Shown: one piece after another, positions 23,216 through 35,687 of the stretch | Numbering within the stretch: position 1 is the first letter of the stretch | Layout: every line of letters begins with the position of its first letter | Program-made: the position numbers and the translations under genes | Notes under the pieces: generated by a model | What the model was told of the DNA's origin: nothing | Database searches by the model: none | Seen by the model: only the letters and a program-made list of their open reading frames with translations | Assembly (NCBI GenBank): GCA_030549775.1 | Contig: CM060171.1 | Location: 4,561,001-4,625,000 of the forward strand | DNA length: 64,000 nucleotides | Direction: 5' to 3' | Origin: Tamarix chinensis | Taxonomy: Eukaryota > Streptophyta > Magnoliopsida > Caryophyllales > Tamaricaceae

Positions 23216-25192
23216 GGGCTCGGTTCAACAATCTTTCGCTTTACGTGATTAATGTCTTATCCGTGTCTTATTAAAACACATTCCACCCTTGACATGCATG
23301 TCAACAATGTTCTACTGCTTTCCTTTCAAGAGGGCCCGTCCCATATGTTGAGACTCTTGCACCCCTAATCACGACCCGACATCCATTCCCCCTTATGCTC
23401 ACACATAATGAAAGACCAACTCCTGAAAGTGTAGGTTAAGCCCAACACCCTATGACATCGGTCTCGCCTATTTTCAACCTCTAGGGTTTTCCCCTTGGAA
23501 ACCCTAGTTGGACCTATGTGGCCCAACCTCTTCTCACTTACCTTACCATTACTTATTCTTCACCCTACATCTCACCCTTATTAGGTCAAACCTCAAGGCA
23601 TATCACTTTACTCCTCGATCTCGCATGTGACCGGCAAAACCCTAGTTGGCCACATCAAACCCTAGCACCTTACTTCTTCCACAAGTAACCTCTATCTTTT
23701 CATCCCCAAGTCTCTTCTTTCACATGGAAACCCATACTCATCTTTTATATAATAGAATTCTCACTCTTAACCCATACTCCACCCTTCCTTAATCATTCTT
23801 ACTTTTACACTTCCCAAATTTTCACTCTCTCCCCAAAAACCCTAATCGGATCCCTTATACACCCTTGCACCAACCTACGTACTATTTTTCATCCCAAGTC
23901 TCCAATCACCCCACAACTCTCCCATTCTCTTATTTACACCCTAATTCAACTCTTCTCACGTAAGATTCACCCCCATGCAAGATTTAGTCACCCCATGCAA
24001 CACCCCAAGTCACCATGCAAACTTTAAGACTCCCATGCATGGTTCCCAACTCTCATTTATTTTGTACATTCCTCCCACTTAAATCTTCTCTCATGGATCA
24101 TGAGGTACTTAGGTCAACCTCATATCCCCCTTAGTGAACTCACTTCCCATTTATTTCCGGTCATCCTTATATTCCCAACTCATATTACCATTTATCCTAA
24201 CATGCATGTCCTAGAGGGGCATATCATAACACATCATAAACATCATACATATACATGTCCTGCTCATGTCATAGAAAGCACACACAACATACCTCAATCT
24301 CCAAGCTGCGCTACACATAAGACAAGTTATCCACACATCATATAATACACGACATAGCATAGCATACACAACATTCAACACATACATGTCACACATCACA
24401 CAAGGCCATAGCTTCGTTCTTACCTAAGGCGACGCCGGACTTGGAGCACGCTCCTCTAACTCCTTAGGGCTTTGGTTAGGATTACCTATAAAAGGGGGAA
24501 AATACTAAGTATTAGTTTCCCTTGAAAGTACCATCAACCCTTATTCTAGTTTAGGATTAGGGTTCTTATTACTAAAGAGGGTATTATACAAAAACTAGGG
24601 TTTTCATCTTAAATTTAGTATACTAAATATTATTAGTCAAAATGTAGTTATTTTTGATACTTAGTGTTACCCTTATATTATTAGACCCGTTAGCTCTATT
24701 CTTATAGTAATAGTGTTCATGCTAACTATAGGAAAATAGTGATAATAATAATAATAAAACTAATAATAGTGACACTAAGGTTTATAGTGATAGAAACCCT
24801 AGCGTTTTTAAGGCTAAGTCCAATAATAGTGTTAGGGTTAAAATAATAATATAATAATTACAACACCAACAAGTAAAAAATATTCATAAAGATAATAATG
24901 ATAAAAGTTATATTTTGAATAATAATAATAGAAGGGTTCAAATGTTTTTGTCACAATAATAGAAACAAAATAATGATAATAGTAATAATAGTAATAACTA
25001 ATAATGATACCATAGTAATGATGTTAGTGTTAAAGGCATTAGGAATAATATTAAATGGTAAGGTACTAAGGTTTAAGTATTCTTCTTATTTAACAACAAA
25101 ATGATAACACATCAACTTTGAGTTAAATAACATTGATAATAATAAAAGTAGTATTACTATTAACAATAATGATAAAGGTGTTAAGTATAATA

Positions 25193-25194
<2 letters not shown>

Positions 25195-25259
<65 letters not shown>

Positions 25260-25275
25260 TAATAATAATAACAAC
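25195..25275. repeat. (AAT)n microsatellite
   Basis: About 20 near-perfect AAT/TAA units (25204-25272) inside a longer AAT-rich region (24745-25510). Leucine- or isoleucine-only frames here are not genes. Confidence 0.95.
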
Positions 25276-25559
25276 CTAGTAAGGTTAGGTTAAGTAATAA
25301 TAATAATAATGATAATAGTAATAATAATAATAATGATACTAATGTTAAGTATAATAGAAGATAAAATCGAAGGAATGATAGTATTGGTAAGAGTAATAAC
25401 TTTAATGATAGAGATAATAATATTAGTAATAATAATAAAAGTAATACTAATAATAATAATAAAAGAAATAATAATAATGATAATGATAAGTATAATAACA
25501 TTAATATCATTTAAAATTAATAACAGTTATAGAAAAGAGATATTAGGGTTTGGGTAAGT

Positions 25560-26720
25560 TGGAAACCACCTAAGGTCGGTGGTGGTCTGGCGGCGGCGCG
25601 TGGCGGCGGCGGTGGAGGAGGAAGAGAAGGGAAAAGATCAAGGTAGAGGCTGGATGGAAGGAGGAAAAGAGAAGTTTGAGGTAGGGGAAGAAGCAGCAGG
25701 TGAAGGGGAGTGGAATGAGGGTGGTGGCGTGGCAGGGATGGCGGCGCGCGGTGGTTGGCTCGGCGGCCGAGGGTGGTGGAGAAAGGTGGAAAATAGGGAG
25801 GTAGAAGGAGAGGGAGGAAGGGGGAGATGAAGTTGTGGGGAGGTAGGGGAGGGTCTGCTGGACTTTTTAGAGGGTGGCGGAGGTGTTGGCAGAGGCGGAA
25901 TTGGCGGCGGAAGGCGGTGCAAGGGGCGGCGATGGCTGAAGGTGGTGGTTTCGGGATAGGGACTTTTCACGGCAAGGGCGACACGTGCAGGGCAAGGCGT
26001 AGGGTGGTGGCAGCTTGGTTTTTTCGAGGGAGGTGCAGGGAAGATCCCGATGGGCAGCGGTGGCGGCGGCAGTCATCGGTGGCGGCGGAAAGCTTGACTT
26101 TTTGAGGCGGTGGAGAGGCAGGGTTTCGGGGCAAAAATAAAAAAGGGGGCTAATTATGGCTGCCAATGGGGGGTATTTATAGGTAATTGGGAGGGGAAAA
26201 CGACGAAGAAGGGAGAGGACGCGCGAGGCAGGTGAGGCAGGACCACCAGCCGACAGTGGCAGGCGGTGCAGGTCCTGCCATGGCAGGCTAGGTCGAGGAG
26301 GGGGGAGAAGGAGGAAAGAAGATGGGCACGCGGGGAGGGAGCTGCAGGGATTGTTGGGGTCGAAAAGAGGAAAGAAAACGATAGGGAGAGGGGTAGGGAA
26401 GGACGACCAGCGGTGCAGGATTGGTCAACATGCGCAGAGGTTGCAGGCTTCGACGGTGCAGAATAGGCAGATGCGCGGGGAAGACGAAGGAAAAGGAAAG
26501 AGGGTGGACTGGTCGGTCCAGGGGAAGGAAAAGAAAAGGAAAGGGGAACTGGCTGGACGGTTCAGGCGACGAGAGGAGCTGGGCAGGCTTGACACGCGAG
26601 ATGGGGGGGGAGAAAGGGATCTGGGCCGGTGGGCTGGCCCAGTCGGAGGGAAAGAAAGAAGAAAGGAGAAGGAGGGAGAAAAAGAAAGAAAAGGGAAAAT
26701 GACAAAAGAAATAGAAGGGG
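25560..26720 (-). repeat. Purine/GC-rich domain of the solo LTR (pyrimidine-rich in LTR sense)
   Basis: A 1.15-kb block rich in GGCGG, GGAGG and GAAAGAAG on the + strand, at the same relative place as the GC-rich block of the giant LTR. Overlapping open frames of 60-126 codons on both strands are composition artefacts with Gly/Arg/Glu or Pro/Ser text. Confidence 0.7.
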
Positions 26721-27054
26721 GAAATAAATAAAATAACTTATGGAGAAATTGTAGTATTTTTGGGTTATTATACATTTTTATATATATTTATTTATTTTCT
26801 TGAATGTTTAAAAATTATTATAATAATAATTTAGTTCCCTTTTTAGATTAATTTTGGCTATTTTGGGAAATTTTCCTCCACTTTTATTTTAATTAGTAAA
26901 ATGTCCAAAATTTCTAAATAATTTATTTATTACTTCTCTTTATTTTTCTCAATTAATTTCCTCTTTATTTAATAAAGTAATTTATTTTCTTAATTTTCCC
27001 TAATAAATCATTATTTTGCCATAATTTCTAAATTAGGATTTTTAAGGTATTACA

Positions 27055-27665
27055 GGAATATACTACATCTATATAATGAGACCTGAAATCAGTTTTTACT
27101 TAGCACTGCTTTATATTAACTCACGTATGCTTATTCTCTAATGTGAACTCATGTATTATGTGTGATCTTACTTCGATTATACCATTACCTTACTCAGTAC
27201 TTATCGTACTGATTATCCATTTCATGGGTGCTGCTCATTCCCACGAGTAGACGACCCAAATGTCTTTGTGTAGGTAGATGATGACCTAGAGGATGAGTTT
27301 GCAACCTTTGATGCATTATATGTGGATGGGTGATTTTTGTATCAGGGTTTTGGGAGTATAGTCATGTTATCCGAATGATAGTTCTAACCGGATACCTTTT
27401 TGGACTCTTAGATCCATGATATTCCTTTTTGTATTTTGGATTATTATACTCAGAGTAAACCTCCAGACTCTTATCTCGTGTTTATGAAAGTTTCTATCAT
27501 TTTCTATTTAGCATGTTTTACTTTCTAATTGTTTTGCCTTGTGGTTGATGTAAGGATAGTATGGTAAGCCAAACTTATGTCAATTACAGTATTAACACCC
27601 AATTATTTGATAATATGCTTCCGCTTAAAATGAATTTTTTCAATAATGAATTTAGGGGTGTTACA
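27055..27665 (+). repeat. Right part of the old short solo LTR
   Basis: Continuation of 21640-22071 after the GGAAT duplication. It carries the U5-like landmarks seen in the related LTRs (TTACTCAGTACTTATCGTAC near 27190, then a GATGATGACCTAGAGGATGAG block near 27277) and ends AATTTAGGGGTGTTACA at 27665. Confidence 0.65.
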
Positions 27666-29249
27666 CTAATTTGATGGATTTCCTAAGAAATTATAGTATA
27701 CTTTCATGATTAGAGATTTCTTATTTAATTTCTAATTATAGGTATCAATCTTCCCCTTTTGATTCTTCGATTGATTTACTACATCTAATTAAATTGGTGA
27801 TCAATGGATTGAATATAAATTAAATCTCTAGCAATTGAATAATGAAATTTAGCAATTCACATACATAATCAAATTAATTCATAAATTCACAACCAAAGTA
27901 GACTTAATTCAATCTTATATCTAGAAAGTACTCACACATAGTTGAATCAATATACATAAAAGATGAATTATACACGAATGAAATAAATAGGGTGATAGAT
28001 TAGAAGATAGAACTAATGTGTTGAAGATATGAAAAGTCGATCACCATATTTGAATGATTACATAACTTCAAATTTAAATCTAATGGTGAATACATGTTTT
28101 TCTCATCGGATACAAAGCTTTGAGAATGAAGACGAAGGAGAGAGAGCAAAAAAATTCAATTCTAAAATTAATGAAACCACTAAACACAAGTGTGTCATAT
28201 TTTTATTTCCCTTATTGATAACAGTTGCAGGCTCTATTACTAAAAAGTATTGTTGTGCTTTTAAACAAAACTTACCAATGCATTACTTTTCAATCGAGAA
28301 AAAGCATGGGTGTGATTTTTAATGACATGGGGCTTAACAAACTTCAATTCCTCCTTCTTATCATGGTTGTACCCATTTAATTTTCAGATTCATTTGCACA
28401 CAGGTGATATCCATTCTACATCTTTTTCCTCTAATATGATGTACCTTTAAGGAAAATCAAATAAAAATTTATATTGCAAACACAAAGGTGTTAATTCTAA
28501 TATAAAAAATATATAAATGGATGCAAACTAACACTGGTATAAGCTAAATAAACCAATTAATAAATTCATTTATCATTTAGATAATAATTCACCCAATCGT
28601 TTTGTGATTCTAACTGGAGTAGTGGAATATTTAGATACGTGCGGATCAAAGGTAGGGAATATAAATAGACACGCTTAAGTTACTAGTTTAAGCACTTAGA
28701 TTGGCATCTTTCTACTTATTCATAATGTATTGAATATAGTTAAATATAAAAGCCACTTGTTGTAAATATATTTCTAGAATTAAATAGGATTTAATATTGA
28801 AGCTTTATCATATTAAATTGAATTAGAGAAGTAATACAAAGTATATAGACATACTTCTGGCTTGAAACTTTGTCAATCTCTTTCTTGTGACTAATAGGTG
28901 GCATAGGGCAGTCATCATATTCACTTTCACCCATATTTATTTTCTCATTTCAATTTTTTGTTGAATAATGCCGATTACAGTTTAATAAGATTGAATATAA
29001 ACAATTATCAGAACTAATAAGACAATTGAATCAAATGAGAATTCAATCACAAAATATAATAATAGAGGAAAATTTAAAGATCTTTATACATGTAAATTTA
29101 TAATTATAAGAGGATTAAAAAAATCACTCAACAAATAAAAAAATCAATAATTTTCTAAAATAAAGGGAACACAATAGAGGAAAAGTGTTAATCACACATT
29201 CAACGTAGAAGCTGGGGTTTCATCACATGTATTATATACAAGATAAAAC
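27666..29249. other. Non-genic leader/LTR remnants of a Tat/Athila-like element
   Basis: AT-rich, with no convincing gene. The stretch 28660-28850 is similar to the reverse complement of 37720-37890 (ACTTAGATTGGCAT and AATATAGTTAAATATA words, then GAAGCTTTATCATATTAA versus GGCGCTTTGTCGTATTAA). It is therefore the same class of leader sequence in the opposite orientation. The open frame at 28029-28322 has no recognised motif. Confidence 0.5.
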
Positions 29250-32200
29250 TATAATATCCCAAATTTAGCTAACCTAATACCGTATAAATTATATCTTAAT
29301 CCGATTCTAATCCTATACGAAATTTTATTTTAGCTTTAACCCAATTTTTTAATCCTGAAACTTTAAACCAATCTGAAACCTTGACTCGGATAAATCGTAA
29401 TTCGTAAACCAAAATAAAAATCCACTAAAATTTACACTAATCTTAATTACTTATGATAAATCTAAAAATACCCCTAAACTAATCCCCTAAATCTTCTTCT
29501 ATTTTTTATTTTCTTTCTCCTTTTCTTTTCTTTTCTTTTCTTTCTTTCTTCTCTGTATTCTTTCAACCTTAGCCACAAGGTTTGATTTTTGTTGCAACTT
29601 GCCCTCCACTTGTACCATCTCCTATCTTGTCCTCTGTAGCCTTCCATCATCCATCAACCTTCCTTTCTTATCTTTTTCTTCTTCTCCTTCTACTCCCTTA
29701 TCCTTGCACACCCTACACACCCCACACACCACCATCACCTCCCCTATCATTCTTCTTCTTATTTCTCCTATCCTTACGCAACCTATATTCATAACCATTA
29801 CCATCACCTGCATTTTTCATCACAACACTCAACCATCACCTCCACTATCACCATAGTGACCCTACAACCTTCGCACGCCTCTCCCCCTCTATTTTCTTTT
29901 CATGATTCACACCATACACACACACACACATGACCATATATGTATATATACACCATACTCTCCTCTTTTTCTCTTTGTTTGGCCTCCACTCTATCCTTTC
30001 TGTGTAAAAAAATCCTTTAGCCAAGCTCCCTCTTCCCTCTCATTTCTTCCTTCTCTTTTCTTATTCTTTTTCCTCCTTCTTTCCCTATTTTTGGCCTTTT
30101 CATTATCCATTCCACCACTGAGCACCTCCTCGGCCACCACTTTCCACCCTTTGGCCGGTGGACAGACCACCAAGGTAACCCCAACCTTCCTCCTCACCAT
30201 CGTTGGCTATCGCTGCCGACCACCACCTCCTTTTCCTTCTTCTTCCCCTTGTTCGTTGTAGTGTTGCAGAGTGCATGGCCTGTGCACTGCCTGCTGCATG
30301 GCTTTGCAACACTTAAAATATCCTACTGCACAGCCATGCAACTTTTGCACCACCTGGTCATGTGTCTTTTTTTTCTCTCGACCTATTGTGCACCAGTGTT
30401 GCATAGTCGTGCAATTTTTGCACTGCCTGGTCGTGCGTCATAACTCCTCTCGCCCTGGTGCTGCACAGTCGTGCAACTTTTGCACCACCTGGCCGTGCAC
30501 CTTATTTTCTCTAAACCAGAAGTTGCACCGCCTACTACACAGCCGTGCAACTTCTTATTTTTGGCCGTGCACCCCTATTTTCACCTCCAAACCTTGTCCA
30601 AACACCACCAAACTTTCACCATAGCTTCACCACACATTACTCTACACTTCCATACAATTAAAGCTTCCATTTGACTCCGGTAATCCTCTAACCTCTTTCC
30701 CATTTAATTTTAGTTAACTTTGGATTATTTTTTTATATTATGTTATATGCTAATATGTGTGTTGGTTGTGATAATATGGGGAGTTTGAATAAATTGAGTG
30801 GAGACTAATTGGGTGAATCTTGATTATTCCTTTTGCTTGGATAAGAGGTAAACCATACCCTTATACTAAGATGTGAGATCATGTGGTAACACATACAATT
30901 TGGTTGTGCTTAGGGTATTATTTATGCCTCATTTTTAGAGAAATATATGTATGTATTTTACTTCGGAATTTTTAGAACTAAATTGCAAATGTTATGATTA
31001 AGCATGAATGTAAATGGCATAATTCTAATCATTTAGCATATTTCAATGTATTGATTGATCGATAATATACGCATGTGTGTTTTGTTGAATAAATTATATA
31101 TGCATGACTAGGGTTTGTTAGAGTTTGAAACCCTGCAACCTTATAATGTAATTTACCATGATAAGTGTACTACGATTATCTTTGCTTAATAACTAGGGTT
31201 GAATTAAATATTATAAAGCATGCACGCATGATTAGGGTTAGTATGCAATAAATGTTAATCGCATGTTCTAGAGTTGAGTTATTTTCTTTCCTACACCGTG
31301 ATGTTAATTACCCTATTGAATGACATAATATGCTATAGATTTATACGTATGTCTTATATGGAATATATGTCACCCTAGAAATGTATGATTTGGATTGTAG
31401 CCATAATTTACTAAATGCATAAAAAGTGGATAATATAGTCAGTCACTAAGACGTAAAGATTATTCACATGAATAATTATCCTTTAGCATTTTCATGACAA
31501 ATGGCTCGTAATAATGTTGCTTGATACGAATTTGGATAAAATGGTAAAATTTGGGGTTTGTGTGCATTTTGGTCATTTTGACTCAATACATCTTTTGTGA
31601 ATAAATGGATATAACCTTAGGGTTTACCTTAAATAATTAGAAATAAAGGGAAATGGCTAAGTATAAAAAGGGAATTTCTGTGCAATGTGTAATATATGTG
31701 GTCACCCCCATAAAATACTAATACATAAAGTGAAAGACCTAGAGTTTGGGAATGGTTTCTCTCTAGGGATAGCTACCTTAGAGATGAGGCAGGAGTCCTT
31801 GATTTATTTGGTTTTTTGGTGTGCCAATTGTGTCCCAGTAAGGCCTTAGTCTACTCTATAGGTGACCTACGAGCCCTATAAGGGGTATCAATACTTAAGG
31901 ATTAGGTGACCTAGGTGTGGAGGGTATTGTGTTACCTTGTGCACCAGTATGACCAGAGTGTTGCTATGCCTCTGGGTTGGATGGTTGTAGGGTACCGTGT
32001 TGCCTTGTGCGTTGGTGTGACCGGTGTACTTTTATGTCTCCGGGTTATTATTGTATCCTCCTCAAGTAACTAAAATTTGAAATAATCATTGTGTGAAGAT
32101 TTTAATGGGTTGTTCTGGATTTAATGTTTTTGATAGCTGTCGTTGCGTGCTACATGTTGTGATATAAGGTTTAGTAGTTGCCTTTGCGCCCGACTTTGGT

Positions 32201-32817
32201 ATCTGATTTTTTTATAGATGGTTGTGTTGGTAGTTACCTTAGTGCCCTACCTTGGTATTTAGGTTTCTTTTTGTACTCATTTTATAATCGTATGATTCCC
32301 TGATATACCTATGTTATGTTCTTTTTGTGCCTCATGTGGCTTTATATGTTGGTGTTAGTGTAATGGTTTTCTTAGTACCGTAGTACTGATGGGTTCCATT
32401 TCTCGGTCCCCTACCTATTTAATGGGCAGTGATGACTGTGCAGGATTACTTTTAGGGTTCAACTTTATGGCTTCCAGTAGAGGGTTGAGAGTTAGGACTA
32501 TCCGGTGTTTGCTCTGGCATCTTTTGATCCGGATATTTCATGGACTCTTCTATCCCTTATTATTTCTCCTTTTGTTATATTGTAACTTCTTTGCCTAATA
32601 TTTTTGTATTTATCAAGACAAAATAAATTTGTATTTTCTATTTGGTTTTGACGTTATAAATATTGTTTAAGTAAAGTGATGTTTTAGCCTTAGCACTTAG
32701 TATAAGGATGGCAGAAGATGCTAGGCTTATACTGAGTGTGGCGGTAACACCTATTATTTTAATAATTAACGCTTCTACAAAATAAAATTTTTAAGTAGTA
32801 AATTTGGGAGTGTTACA
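29250..32817 (+). repeat. Solo LTR, 3,568 bp
   Basis: It starts TATAATATCCCAAATTTAGC (TG decayed to TA) and ends AAATTTGGGAGTGTTACA. It is flanked by AAAAC on both sides (29245-29249 and 32818-32822), so this is a solo LTR. Order inside: AT-rich U3 start, a pyrimidine-rich domain (29500-30240), a minisatellite (30249-30590), an AT-rich middle, and a U5-like end. It holds no gene. Open frames in the pyrimidine-rich part are low complexity. Confidence 0.88.
30249..30590 (+). repeat. Minisatellite with CGTGCAACTTTTGCACCACC-type core
   Basis: Four to five imperfect copies, period about 75-85 bp, of a unit containing CACAGTCGTGCAACTTTTGC then ACCACCTGGYCGTGCRYC. Cores lie near 30340, 30405, 30468 and 30540. 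Within each core GTGCAA...TTGCAC is an inverted repeat that could form a short hairpin. Confidence 0.8.
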
Positions 32818-32822
32818 AAAAC

Positions 32823-34050
32823 CCAATAAGGTAAAATATCATATCACTTCGAACGACTATAATATCATGATACTAAACCACCAAGCCACACGACTTCCTT
32901 CAAATCCTCAATCATAGCTAGGGTTGTGCAAAAAATCGAGGATCCGAAAATCCGATCCGATATTTTAGATATCCGAACCGATTTTAGTCCAAAAGGATAT
33001 CCGACATTCGGATATCTGATTTTTTTCTAGATTATCCGATCCGAAAAAATATACAATATTTTGTTGATTATTTCAACAATACATCATATTATTGTGTTTT
33101 TATAGTTTTAAGTTTTAAAATTTTATTTATTTTTATATTTTAAATATTTATAATACTATTTTAATACTTCTTTTAGATAAAATAAGGTATTTACATGAAT
33201 ATAGATATGAATATTAATTGATATACGATCTTTATTTTTAAAAATATTCTAGCAAAAGTTATTAAAATTGATAAAATAGTATTTTCATATGGATATTGGA
33301 TATATCTGAATCCGGTCCAAATCCGGTCAGTATTTTTTGAATATCCGCATCTCGGATATCCGGTATAAAAAATGCGGAGCGGATATCCAAAAAAAATATC
33401 CGAACGGATACGAATATCCAGTTTTGCACACCCTTAATCATAGCCATATACTCTACATCGATAGTGGGTAAGGCTGTCTCCTCTTGCATGGAAGACCTGT
33501 AGCTAATAATTATATCACCAAGATAAAGAAAAGAAAGAAAAAGTATTCACTTGTGGACCTCCTATTATCAAGGACTCCACCATAATCAAATTCTACAAAC
33601 CCAACTAGCGGATCAATATATCTCCCATACTCTAAACAATTTGATGTCATGTCCTTCAACTACCTTAGGATCCATTTCACTAATTTTTGATGAGCCTTTC
33701 TCAGATTTGTCATATATTGACTCACAACACTAATAGTATGAGAAATATCAGGCCGTGTACACACCATAATGCTCATGAAACATCAAATAATATTAAAATA
33801 GGGAACAATAACCATGAATTCCTCTTCCTCTTTGGATATAGAGTAATCCACAGGTAAAAATCTGAAGTGAGTAACTAATAGAGTGCTCACCAACTTGACT
33901 TCCATCATATGAAACCTGTCCATCACCTTGTTCACAAACGACTTATGTGACAAGTATAAAATCTTCCCCTCGCTAACTCATAAGATCTCTTTCCCAAGTA
34001 TCCTATTCAAAACTCCAAGATCCTTCATCTCAAACTCACTCTTAAACATT
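32823..34050 (-). pseudogene. Ty1/copia RT-RNase H fragment
   Basis: Read on the - strand from 34050: a KDLGVLNRILGKEI start, then GKILYLSHKSFVNKVMDRF, STLLVTHFRF, CTRPDISHTISVVSQYM, then LEYGRYIDPLVGFVEFDYGGVLDNRRST. After a MITE insertion lies the RNase H stretch IDVEYMAMI. These are standard copia RT C-terminal and RNase H landmarks in order. It is 5'-truncated and contains internal stops. The left end is the AAAAC duplication of the solo LTR at 29250, and the right end is an LTR starting at 34051. Confidence 0.8.
32918..33435. mobile_element. hAT-type MITE, 518 bp, with 8-bp target duplication
   Basis: AATCATAG is present on both sides (32910-32917 and 33436-33443). The ends are inverted: CTAGGGTTGTGCAAAA on the left and the complement of TTTTGCACACCCTT on the right. 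The 8-bp duplication and GGGTGTGCAAAA-like ends fit the hAT superfamily. The interior is non-coding and dense in ATCCGATCCGA and GGATATCC words. It interrupts the copia RNase H reading frame exactly. Confidence 0.92.
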
Positions 34051-34893
34051 TATAATACCCTAAATTTTTAGTTAAACCTAATCCCAAGCAATTAATATCG
34101 TAACCCGATTTTAATATAGGGAAATTAACATTCCTATCATATCCTAAATCCTAAATCCTAAATCTTAGTCTAACCTTAATTTCTATTCTAGGTTATTAAT
34201 ATATTTTCTAATCAAAACCTAACCCCCGGTGATCTTTAATTAATTTATCCTAATGCCCTAACCTAAATTATCTTAACCTAAACCTAATTCTAAACCCATA
34301 CTTGTTCTTTCTTTTTCATCTCCTTCTCCTACTACTTTTCCCTTTCCGGTTCTTTTTACCCTTCTTCTTTCCCTTATGTGCACTAACTTTCTCCCATCCC
34401 AAGCCTATCCCTACCTCATCAACTCCCAGCTCCTATGTTCGCGGGTTAGGATTGAAATTTTAGTAGATCGTCCCCCTTTTCTGCATGCATGTATGTATAT
34501 ATATAAGGCACATTTAATGCCTTGAACCTACCTCCTTCTCCCTCCAACTTTTATTTCTAGAAAACCACCCCAAACACAACCTTACTCCCTTCCCTTCCCT
34601 CCTCCTTGACATTGCCAAAACAACCACAAAAACCCACCACCGGTGAGCCCAACTGAAGCATCTCCACCACCTTTGGTAACCTTTGCCATCCCCTTACCCC
34701 TAACACCGGCTAAACCAGTCATTCCTACCCCCATCCACTAGCCAAACTCGCCATAACTTACCCCCAAGCTTTGGACAAAACAATCGAACACCACCCCCAT
34801 CATTCACCCAAACCAACCGAACACACCCTCCATCTTTGGCCACACCCACCAAAACACGCTTCCCCCTTTCATCCATTTCTACTGGTGCCACTT
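34051..34893 (+). repeat. Left part of an LTR (continues at about 48949-49290)
   Basis: It starts TATAATACCCTAAATTTTTAG, like the solo LTR at 29250, and has the same succession of AT-rich then pyrimidine-rich sequence. After the interruption the sequence at 49080-49210 resembles the 30660-30790 part of that LTR. GCCAC occurs at 34889-34893 and again at 48949-48953, a possible target duplication of the interrupting element. The open frame 34771-35478 crosses this boundary and is low complexity, so not a gene. Confidence 0.5.
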
Positions 34894-35687
34894 TCTGGTT
34901 CCCTTTTTTTTCTTTCTATTTTCTCCCTCCTTTCCCGGCACACTAATTTTTCACTCTATTTCCTCTGTCGTGCTCGGCTTTCCTGCATCATTTTGTTTCT
35001 TTCTTTTTGTGCCTTCCGTGCTGCTTCTCCTCTGTTTCACTGTGCTTCTGTGGCTGCTCTCCTTTCTCTAGCTCTGATGGATCCTTTTCTCTCTTTTTTT
35101 CCCTTCTCAACTGCTCGTACTTTCTTGTGCCTATGTTCCTTCTTTTTTTCCTCATCTGTAACAACTTCCTCTTGCGCCGTTTTTTTTCCATTTCTTGTGC
35201 TGCCTTTTATGCTGCTCCACCTGTACGCTGCTAACTCCTACTTTCTTGTGCCGCCTCACTTTTTCTCGGCTGACTCCTTCATCAGGGCCATTTTTTTTCT
35301 TTTCTTGGTTTTTTGTTGTGTGCCTCGCTCTCCGTGCTTCTCTTTTTTTCTTCCTTCCTTTTTTGTGCAGCTGATGTCTTTTTTTTCTTTGTTTTTGTGT
35401 TTCCAGGCCTTAGGGCCTTCGTTCCTTAGGCTATTTGTCCAAATGCCACTCATTTATTATTATTATTATTTTACTTAACAAATAAAATTAAAAAAATAAT
35501 AAATAATCTTATACTTTAAATTTATCTAATTTATGTCATTTTAGCTCAAATAATAAAATTTATACAATTATTATCACTTAAGCATAAAATTATAATTATT
35601 CACATATATTACTCAAATAAAATACCAAAACTAAGATTAAAAGGGTATAAAACATGCCAAAATATGTACTCATCAATACCCCCACAC
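34894..35687 (-). repeat. LTR of a Tat/Ogre-like element (3' LTR in element sense)
   Basis: On the - strand it starts TGATGAGTACATATTTTG at 35687. The segment 35007-35687 is clearly homologous to 48258-48948 (shared CCTTCCGTGCTGCTTCTCCTC-like, GATGGATCCTTTTCTC and ATTTATGTCATTTTAGCTCA words). A purine tract (AGTGTGGGGGTAT on the - strand, 35688-35700) abuts it. The left limit is uncertain. Confidence 0.65.

Larger units (their letters stand above)
22072..27054 (-). repeat. Solo LTR, 4,983 bp, diverged relative of the giant-LTR family
   Basis: It begins TGTAACACCCCCAAATTT and ends GGTATTACA, flanked by GGAAT on both sides (22067-22071 and 27055-27059). The first ~500 bp, including the block at 22410-22560 and the AGCTGCGCTACACA motif near 24303, align by eye with the giant LTR at 7735. 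Most of the middle is diverged. A single LTR with an intact duplication means internal recombination removed the interior and one LTR. Confidence 0.9.

Noticed and set aside
22673..23252. 172-codon repetitive frame and overlapping frames on both strands
   Set aside because: Created by the 57-bp tandem repeat (a multiple of three), which keeps several frames open at once.
25181..25557. Leu- and Ile-rich frames
   Set aside because: Direct translation of an AAT microsatellite region.
25579..26775. Several 66-126-codon frames rich in Gly/Arg/Glu or Pro/Ser
   Set aside because: Compositional artefacts of the purine-rich domain of a solo LTR, with no motifs and overlapping on both strands.
34771..35478. 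235-codon frame, the longest outside the copia elements in this region
   Set aside because: Phe/Leu/Ser text from T-rich LTR sequence. It crosses an element boundary and the homologous LTR at 48.3-48.7 kb does not keep the same frame.
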